Assembly: GCF_000204415.1 (NCBI RefSeq)
Contig: NC_015416.1
Coordinates: forward strand, 1,240,001-1,304,000
Length of the DNA stretch: 64,000 bases
From: Methanothrix soehngenii GP6
GTDB lineage: Archaea > Halobacteriota > Methanosarcinia > Methanotrichales > Methanotrichaceae
Direction: 5' to 3'
Positions 58,795-64,000 of the stretch are shown here, piece by piece (within the stretch, counting starts at the first letter, position 1; the number at the start of each line of letters is the position of its first letter). The position numbers and the translations under genes were made by a program. The notes under the pieces were generated by a model that worked only from the letters and a program-made list of their open reading frames with translations, was not told where the DNA came from and searched no databases.

Positions 58795-60564
58795 ATGCCC
58801 AAGGAGTTTCGCAGCCTCATCTCATTACAGGAAGCCAAATCGATCATCTCAGACCACCTGCCGCCAGCCCGGGAAAAGGCCGTTGCCCTGGGCTCGTCTC
58901 TTGGCTGTATCCTGGCGGAGAAGGTGATATCAAGCCAGGATGTTCCCGGCTTTGGCCGCGCCTCTATGGACGGTTATGCGGTCATCTCTCAGGACACTAT
59001 CGTAGCGAGAGAGGACCGGCCTGTATCTCTCCGCCTGGCGGGATCGGTGCCCATGGGCAGAAGGCCTGAGATTGAGATCTCGCGGGGCGAGGCAGCGGAG
59101 GTCTCCACCGGTTCCATGATGCCCAAAGGTGCAGATGCGGTGGTCATGATCGAGTACTCCCTGGCCCAGAAGGGCATCGTTTACATCCGCAGGCCGGCCT
59201 TTGGGGGGGAGAACGTTCAGGCGGCTGGAAGCGACATATCCTTTGGGGAGGCAGTCCTCTTTCCCGGAACGCCGATTGCAGCCCGCGAGATAGGCGTTCT
59301 GGCCGCTCTGGGAAGGGAGAGCGTCCGGGTACGAAGCCTGGATGTGGGCCTGGCCTCCACCGGAGCGGAGCTAATTCCCCCCGGCCGGGAGCTCTTGCTC
59401 GGCCAGATCTATGATATCAATAGCTACACCATAGCTGCGGGAGTGGAGGACTGCGGCGCCCGTCCCAGGAGCTATGGCATTCTGCCGGACGATAAGGAAC
59501 AGATGGCGAGAACCCTGCTGAGGATGGCAGAAGAGTGCGATATGATCCTGGTGAGCGGCAGCACCTCAGCCGGGGCAGGGGATATGATCTATCAGGTTAT
59601 AGAGGAGGTCGGAGAACTGATATTTCACGGGGTAAACTTCAAGCCGGGAAAGCCCACCATCTTCGGGATAATCCGGGGCAAGCCATGTATCGGACTGCCA
59701 GGCTATCCCACTAGCGCTCTGACCGTCTTTGCCGAGCTGGCCGCCCCCGCCATACGCTCTGTCCTGGGCCGTGGGCATTCTGAGAACAAAACCGCCGGAA
59801 GGCTGGCCGGCCCTCTGCGCACGGAAGGAAGGCAGCAGATGCTGGCAGTGGGCGTATCGGGGGATCTGGTCTATCCGGTGGACAAGGGCAGCGGCTCGAT
59901 TACCACCCTGGCCCTGGCTGACGGAGTGATAGAGATTCCGGCAGGTGTGGAGTTCTTAGAGGGAGGATCACCGGTCCAGGTCCGACTCTTCTCGCCAGCC
60001 CAGGGTCCCTGTCTGGTGGTGGCAGGAGAGAACTCCCTATTCCTCGAGCGGCTGGCAGAGGATCTGCCCTGGAGGCTGATGCTCTTGAACACCGGTTCGT
60101 ACCGGGGACGGATCTATTTGGAGGATGGCATTGCAGACCTGGCAGCGGTTTCAAGCCCATTGGAAGAGGCTCCCAAGGGCGAGGCGAAGGTCGTCTGGAG
60201 CGGCAAAAGAGAGCTGGGGCTGATCTACCGGGACCCTTCAGCTCCGGTCGACCCGGCCAGTCAGAGGATAGTGGGCTGGCCGAGGGATTCCGCTATGAAA
60301 GAGGCATTCGAGCAGGCCCTGACGGAAATGGGCATCGGCGCTCCCGTTTACGTGCGCCTGGCCAAGACCCACACTGCCATGGCGGCCATCGTTGCCTCCG
60401 GCCGGGCGGACCTTGGATTTGGGGAAAAGGAGGCAGCAAGCCAGGCCGGACTGGGATTCAAGCCGGTAGTAGAGGACGAATTGTACCTCTTGGCAGGGCC
60501 CAAGGGCCTGGGAAATCCCCGGATAAAATCGCTTATGTCTGCCCTTCCTTTGCAGACGATATAG
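58795..60564 (+). CDS. moeA: MoeA molybdopterin molybdotransferase fused to a periplasmic-binding-protein-like domain
   Basis: The 589-residue protein has two parts. Residues 1 to about 400 are MoeA: PGFGRASMDGYAVI, GEAAEVSTGSMMPKGADAVVMIEY, the domain III nucleotide motif ILVSGSTSAGAGDMIYQVIEE and GKPCIGLPGYPTSALTVFAEL. It inserts molybdate or tungstate into adenylylated molybdopterin. Residues from about 400 on (CLVVAGENSLFLERLAEDLP, YVRLAKTHTAMAAIVASGRADLGFG) resemble the substrate-binding domain of LysR/ModE-like proteins and may sense the oxyanion. This fusion is common in archaea. It overlaps priL convergently by 32 bases. The metal matters for formylmethanofuran dehydrogenase. Confidence 0.93.
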   Translation: MPKEFRSLISLQEAKSIISDHLPPAREKAVALGSSLGCILAEKVISSQDVPGFGRASMDGYAVISQDTIVAREDRPVSLRLAGSVPMGRRPEIEISRGEAAEVSTGSMMPKGADAVVMIEYSLAQKGIVYIRRPAFGGENVQAAGSDISFGEAVLFPGTPIAAREIGVLAALGRESVRVRSLDVGLASTGAELIPPGRELLLGQIYDINSYTIAAGVEDCGARPRSYGILPDDKEQMARTLLRMAEECDMILVSGSTSAGAGDMIYQVIEEVGELIFHGVNFKPGKPTIFGIIRGKPCIGLPGYPTSALTVFAELAAPAIRSVLGRGHSENKTAGRLAGPLRTEGRQQMLAVGVSGDLVYPVDKGSGSITTLALADGVIEIPAGVEFLEGGSPVQVRLFSPAQGPCLVVAGENSLFLERLAEDLPWRLMLLNTGSYRGRIYLEDGIADLAAVSSPLEEAPKGEAKVVWSGKRELGLIYRDPSAPVDPASQRIVGWPRDSAMKEAFEQALTEMGIGAPVYVRLAKTHTAMAAIVASGRADLGFGEKEAASQAGLGFKPVVEDELYLLAGPKGLGNPRIKSLMSALPLQTI

Positions 60565-61558
60565 CTCCTGGTTTGAGCATGATTGACCTTCTCTCATAGT
60601 AGCTGAGAGGATGGCGAATCCTCCGGCAGAGATCGTCCTCCCCAGGGCAGTTGCCATATGTGGCCATGGTAGCACATGCAGGCGGCTTGTACCGGGTTCC
60701 TGTCGCTCCAGCGATATGCTCAACCTGGTAGCGGGTGCGATCCTGGTCGAAGTCCGGGCTGGTGGCAAAAAGGGCGATCACCTCATCAGGGGTCATATTG
60801 ATCTGCAAGAGGAAGCTGACCAGAGCAAACCGGGCGCTATGAGCTAGGTTGGCGCCTTTTGAGACCTCAGAGAGCATCTTTTTGATGCAGGGGGGAAAAG
60901 CGCCCTCTTTGACCTCTCCCAAATCGATCTTCTGCTTGGCAGCCAGGGCCTCTAGGTCTCTCTTGACCGGGGCAAGATACTCCTCCAGGCCCTGGCAGAT
61001 CCTCTCGTCCACAGATACTGGCAGACCCTTGAGGACCTTCTCTCTGATCGCCTCCTCCAACAACCGCCTGAGCTCGACATCGGTGACCGTAAGATATCCC
61101 TCAGACAGATCGCGGTTGGTGAGCTTCCATTTGGGGCTGTGCATGCGGTGTGCTGCCCGGATGTATTCAGAAAAATGGATCTTCCAGGGCCCCTGCCCCT
61201 GAGGATTGATCCCCAGGTCGTTGGCCAGGACGACCAGCCCTTCCTTTTCATGCTGCATCCTCCGGAAGGCCAGCTTCGCCTCTGCCAGAGCGTATCGGCG
61301 CAGAAGAATGGGATCGTTCAGACAGGAGACCATGACCCTGGCCAGTGGATAGCTGAGAAGTTCAAAGAGCTGCTCAGACTCGCTGCTCGCCCGCCCATCG
61401 GGAATGGCTTCACCGCCGACCGCTCCTCGCAGGCGTTCTGCCGCTCTGGATCGCACCGACTGGAAAAGGGATTTGTCCAGAAGGCTATCCAGGGAGATAT
61501 TTCGGCTGCGGACTGCTTCTGCCGCCTCCTGAGTAAAAGGATAGTCCGAGATCTTCAT
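60533..61558 (-). CDS. priL: DNA primase large subunit
   Basis: The 341-residue protein has an N-terminal helical domain (LFELLSYPLARVMVSCLNDPILLRRYALAEAKLAFRRM) and the C-terminal iron-sulfur domain with four spaced Cys: FPPCIKKMLSEV, then PPACATMATYGNCPGEDDLCRRIRHPLSYY. PriL directs and extends primers made by PriS, which is elsewhere. The stretch RFALVSFLLQINMTPDEVIALFATSPDFDQDRTRYQVEHI is the conserved primer-contacting region. Its ATG overlaps the PCNA stop in an ATGA junction, so clamp and primase are translated together. Confidence 0.95.
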   Translation of the reverse strand: MKISDYPFTQEAAEAVRSRNISLDSLLDKSLFQSVRSRAAERLRGAVGGEAIPDGRASSESEQLFELLSYPLARVMVSCLNDPILLRRYALAEAKLAFRRMQHEKEGLVVLANDLGINPQGQGPWKIHFSEYIRAAHRMHSPKWKLTNRDLSEGYLTVTDVELRRLLEEAIREKVLKGLPVSVDERICQGLEEYLAPVKRDLEALAAKQKIDLGEVKEGAFPPCIKKMLSEVSKGANLAHSARFALVSFLLQINMTPDEVIALFATSPDFDQDRTRYQVEHIAGATGTRYKPPACATMATYGNCPGEDDLCRRIRHPLSYYERRSIMLKPGAISSAKEGQT

Positions 61559-62289
61559 TCCTGCTCAATTCGGGGAGCGAGGAGATAGTTGATGTCCACG
61601 GACTGGCCTAGCTTGAAGGTTACCCGCAGGGGGTAGTCTATGCCCATCTCCAGCGTGACCTCTCCTGCTTTGCTGATGGACTTTGACATATCCTGCAGAT
61701 AGTCTAAAGAGAAGAGGCTCCTGGCCTCGCCTGGCTTCATGCCTAAGAGCTCAGTGCTGGGGATCTTGAGCTTGAGGGAGTCGATATCCCCCTTGGCTTC
61801 CATATAAAAGCCCTCATCAGAGACGCCCAGGATCACGTGGTCGCTCACCTTTTCCGCTGCTTTTACTGCTCTTCTCAACTCCCCGCCGGGAAGCGTCACA
61901 TGAGCCGGCAGGTCCAGATCGGGGATGCGTGGTTCCTTCCTTATGGCCGTGGGATCGATAAGGCTTAGGGTGTAGGAAAGTGAGCCCACGCCGATCTTCA
62001 GCTTGTGGCTCTCCTCGTCCAGCTCCAGCTGCACATTCTCACCCCTGTCAGCCATGCTCAAGACATCGCTTAAGCGAACCAGGTCCACGCCGATCTCTCC
62101 TTGATCGGCCTTGAAGTACTCGAAGGCGTCGCTGCCTATCTTGAGAGACACCATGGCTACGTTCGCAGGATCTACTGCCTTCAGCTCCAGACCATTTTCG
62201 GATATGGAGAACTTAACCTCATCCACGAGAGAAGAGACTGAGTCGATTGCATCGCGCAGAGTTTCTGCATTGATTACTGCCTTGAACAT
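61555..62289 (-). CDS. pcn: DNA polymerase sliding clamp (PCNA)
   Basis: The 244-residue protein has the two repeated clamp domains: FKAVINAETLRDAIDSVSSLVDEVKFSISENGLELKAVDPANVAMVSLKI and a second copy from VTLPGGELRRAVKAAEKVSDHVILGVSDEGFYMEAKGD, joined by the interdomain loop. It ends VDINYLLAPRIEQE, where the C-terminal strand and tail receive PIP-box partners such as RfcL above. A homotrimer encircles DNA. It is first in a minus-strand pair with priL. AT-rich sequence (ATTTAATATTTAATATAG on plus) just upstream is its promoter. Confidence 0.97.
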   Translation of the reverse strand: MFKAVINAETLRDAIDSVSSLVDEVKFSISENGLELKAVDPANVAMVSLKIGSDAFEYFKADQGEIGVDLVRLSDVLSMADRGENVQLELDEESHKLKIGVGSLSYTLSLIDPTAIRKEPRIPDLDLPAHVTLPGGELRRAVKAAEKVSDHVILGVSDEGFYMEAKGDIDSLKLKIPSTELLGMKPGEARSLFSLDYLQDMSKSISKAGEVTLEMGIDYPLRVTFKLGQSVDINYLLAPRIEQE

Positions 62290-62339
62290 TCCTTGAGCCT
62301 CCTGGGGAATGACAATTTAATATTTAATATAGTTGATGC

Positions 62340-62648
62340 CTAGTCGTACTCTCGCCAGGTGTTGCTGCATTTAGTGCATCGGAAGAACCTAACCTCGCTC
62401 TCATCTGCACTGCGCAACTGGCGCAGCCACCAGTATGCGACATTATTGCCGCATTCCGGGCAGCGGGCGGTGGTGGTGGGAAGGCCAGCAGATTCCTGTT
62501 CCAGCACGGGAACTATGCGAGAGAGCTGCTCAGTCTTGCTGACCAGGGACTCGCTGTTGGCTTTGGGCAGCTTATGGCCGCACTTGCGACAGACCATCAT
62601 TCCATCTTTGGGCATCATCATGCTCTTGCATTGGGGACAAAATTCCAT
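62340..62648 (-). CDS. tfs: Transcription factor S (RNA cleavage factor)
   Basis: The 102-residue protein has two zinc ribbons: MEFCPQCKSMMMPKDGMMVCRKCGHK at the N-terminus, as in RPB9, and RCPECGNNVAYWWLRQLRSADESEVRFFRCTKCSNTWRE at the C-terminus, with the acidic Asp-Glu hairpin tip that promotes RNA cleavage by stalled polymerase, as in TFIIS. The ATG at 62648 matches the family start. CTTTAATAT on minus about 26-32 bases upstream and the lack of a ribosome binding site suggest a leaderless message. It lies 50 bases before pcn on the same strand. Confidence 0.95.
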   Translation of the reverse strand: MEFCPQCKSMMMPKDGMMVCRKCGHKLPKANSESLVSKTEQLSRIVPVLEQESAGLPTTTARCPECGNNVAYWWLRQLRSADESEVRFFRCTKCSNTWREYD

Positions 62649-62732
62649 TGAGATTAGGGTGGACACTCGTCATATTAAAGTTTGCCAGGTGCGCTATTGG
62701 CGTGAAGAGCAAAAAAAGCACAGAGGCGAGAA

Positions 62733-63398
62733 ATGAGCATAGCGATAAACGTGATCTGCCTGGACCGCCCGGGAATGCTGCGCGATATTGCCGGCGTGGT
62801 GGCAAAGATGGGTGGCAATATAGTCTACACCCAGCAGTTTGTGGTGGAGAGAGGAATCAACAGCGACAAAGCATCGGTCTACATGGAGATCGATTGCTCC
62901 ACCCAGGATGTCAATAGAATGATCGAGGAGCTGGATGGGTTTGACTCCATCACCGAGGTCTCAGTCCATGATCCATTCGAGAAGATCTACGGATCCAGGG
63001 TGATAATAATAGGGGGCGGGGCCCAGGTAGCCCAGGTGGCAGTAGGAGCGGTCAATGAGGCCGATCGGCACAATCTGCGGGGGGAGAGGATCAGCGTGGA
63101 TACCATCCCCCTGGTTGGTGAAGTGGCCATAGCCGATGCCGTAAGCGCAGTGAGCCGTCTGCCCAGGGCCAGCATTCTGGTCCTAGCAGGAGCTCTCATG
63201 GGAGGGCGCATCACTCAGGAGGTGGCCCGGCTTCAGGAGGAGGGAATACCGGTCATCGCCCTGAAGATGGCGGGCTCAGTTCCCGGTCAGGCGGATATGG
63301 TGGTCACAGACCCCATTCAGGCAGGCACATTTGCCGTTATGCATGTGGCCAGCACCGCCGTCTTCGATATCGCCCGGGTGAGAGGAAGGGAGTTCTAG
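62733..63398 (+). CDS. ACT-domain protein with a DUF5612-like C-terminal domain
   Basis: The 221-residue protein begins with an ACT domain (IAINVICLDRPGMLRDIAGVVAKMGGNIVYTQQF) that in other proteins binds amino acids. From about residue 85 comes an alpha/beta domain: GSRVIIIGGGAQVAQVAVGAVNEADRHNLRGERISVDTIPLVGEVAIADAVSAVSRLPRASILVLAGALMGGRITQEVARLQEEGIPVIALKMAG. This pairing is found in methanogens, where the C-terminal domain (DUF5612) has no assigned activity. GAGG lies six bases before the ATG. It shares an AT-rich promoter with the divergent tfs gene. A regulatory or sensing function is inferred. Confidence 0.85.
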   Translation: MSIAINVICLDRPGMLRDIAGVVAKMGGNIVYTQQFVVERGINSDKASVYMEIDCSTQDVNRMIEELDGFDSITEVSVHDPFEKIYGSRVIIIGGGAQVAQVAVGAVNEADRHNLRGERISVDTIPLVGEVAIADAVSAVSRLPRASILVLAGALMGGRITQEVARLQEEGIPVIALKMAGSVPGQADMVVTDPIQAGTFAVMHVASTAVFDIARVRGREF

Positions 63399-63643
63399 CC
63401 CTTGAGGATGCCCGCCAGATCGCGAAGGTTATCGCCAGAGAAAAGGTCCTCTAAGGTATAGAAATTATCTTCCTCCTGGAGCACTGGAGCGGAGAGGGTG
63501 AAAACGCCATTTATGCGCAGCTCGGTGAGGGCCTCGGGAGTGCCCATATCGATGTTCTCAAAAGCGATGCCAGCCTTGACAAGAGCTGCTTTGAGCTGCT
63601 CGCATTTGGGGCAGGATTTGGTGGAATAGACTCTATAGACCAA
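63395..63643 (-). CDS. Glutaredoxin-like thiol protein
   Basis: The 82-residue protein of thioredoxin fold has the redox motif CPKC in YRVYSTKSCPKCEQLKAAL, the cis-proline segment LSAPVLQEEDNFY and a compact C-terminal helix. A TTG start at 63643 is favoured: GAGG is seven bases upstream and a TATA-like TAATATTTTAC at 63674-63683 would place the transcript start downstream of the competing ATG at 63670. It converges with the ACT-domain gene, overlapping its last codon. It probably reduces protein disulfides or passes electrons in one-carbon or cofactor metabolism; the partner is unknown. Confidence 0.82.
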   Translation of the reverse strand: MVYRVYSTKSCPKCEQLKAALVKAGIAFENIDMGTPEALTELRINGVFTLSAPVLQEEDNFYTLEDLFSGDNLRDLAGILKG

Positions 63644-63710
63644 TTGTAAACCTCGGCCATTGTTTTTCATGTTGTAAAATATTAGATTTGTGGTTTCAAA
63701 ACAAAAGGCT

Positions 63711-64000
63711 TCAGCGCAGTGCCATAGGATAGGATTTCTTGGACCAGACCGCATATCCCTGGGCCACAGCCTTCTCTGCGCACTCCCGGCAGCAGGAGAA
63801 GTTGGCCATGTACTCGACGCCTTCCATCTCATGCTCAAAGATATTGCTGCAGCTCATTCCCGAAATCCTGCGGTAATCCAGGCCCTTGCAGAAGTCATCG
63901 CATTCTGCTTGGTGGGGCCGTTCCAGCACCACCCAGTCCCGGGGAAGAAGGACTGGCAATGTGGCCAGGGTCATACCGCAGCCGCAGGGGCCATACACAT
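63711..64000 (-). CDS. Cys-rich protein of unknown function, truncated at the window edge
   Basis: The minus-strand frame runs off the right edge and ends at 63711. The visible 96 codons hold eight Cys: PCGCG, ECDDFCKG, MSCSNIF and SCCRECAEKA. The spacing of the last group (Cys-x18-Cys-Cys-x2-Cys) is reminiscent of YHS/TRASH-type treble-clef metal-binding domains, but the match is loose. No signal or membrane segment is seen. It precedes the glutaredoxin-like gene on the same strand, separated by a promoter-like AT-rich gap, so a redox or metal role is conceivable. Confidence 0.55.
   Translation of the reverse strand, partial: VYGPCGCGMTLATLPVLLPRDWVVLERPHQAECDDFCKGLDYRRISGMSCSNIFEHEMEGVEYMANFSCCRECAEKAVAQGYAVWSKKSYPMALR

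Noticed and set aside
58795-60564. MoeA with extra C-terminal domain considered as an assembly error or novel fusion
   Set aside because: A MoeA plus LysR/PBP-like fusion is a known archaeal architecture, and the frame is continuous.

Overview
The window is archaeal and comes from a methanogen. It encodes a thermosome, archaeal replication proteins (RfcL, PriL, PCNA), transcription factor S, AglB, diphthine synthase, PurO, McrC and formylmethanofuran:H4MPT formyltransferase, and many genes have TATA-like elements about 25-30 bases before the start codon. The split pyruvate carboxylase subunit next to BirA, the PorCDAB pyruvate synthase, the eukaryote-like (GT3-type) glycogen synthase and the siroheme decarboxylase homologue fit a Methanothrix (Methanosaeta)-like member of the Methanotrichales/Methanosarcinales. 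That placement is inferred from gene content, not from a database search.

Layout. 0-7.9 kb (mostly minus strand): 5' end of purC, thermosome, aglB coupled to a creatininase-family gene, tRNA-Ile, an unrecognised protein, a tiny ribbon-helix-helix gene coupled to queD, and dphB. 7.9-15 kb (plus): mcrC, phosphoglycerate mutase, an ADP-ribosylglycohydrolase, then argC-CBS-argJ-argH. 15-20.3 kb: a tightly packed surface-glycan set (SDR epimerase, methyltransferase, two glycosyltransferases, Wzm/Wzt-type ABC exporter). 20.6-24 kb: a secreted lamin-tail-domain protein and a pentapeptide-repeat membrane protein split by an IS110-family element. 24.1-28.6 kb: porCDAB, purO and ftr. 28.6-33.5 kb: a frameshifted DUF2299-like gene, two tandem SIMPL-domain proteins, the archaeal shikimate-entry aldolase, a TPR protein, a 43-codon membrane ORF with a palindromic promoter, an RDD protein and tRNA-Thr. 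33.6-39.9 kb (minus): alpha-glucan/glycogen genes, with a KaiC-like ATPase directly before glycogen synthase. 40-46 kb: rfcL with an FMN-binding protein, divergent from pycA-birA-JAMM-ribL-coaD.

46.9-50.8 kb is the most accessory-looking stretch: a winged-helix regulator with tandem 10-bp operators, small unknown genes, RNase HI, an integrase remnant, and a DUF1016-type PD-(D/E)XK nuclease coupled to an unknown protein. 50.8-56.3 kb (minus) is a tetrapyrrole cluster: a beta-helix surface protein, then ahbB, sirC, hemA and hemB. 56.4-64 kb carries a response regulator overlapping aroC, a MoeA fusion, priL-pcn, tfs, an ACT-domain protein, a glutaredoxin-like protein and a Cys-rich gene running off the end.

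The strongest leads are: (1) the 5' non-coding end of the IS110 element, which folds into a candidate bridge RNA carrying an 8-base match to its own insertion site; (2) a 10-bp palindromic operator, core TACTAG, found at two promoters 15 kb apart; (3) a 9-bp inverted repeat flanking the por operon TATA element; and (4) the KaiC-like/glycogen synthase gene pair.
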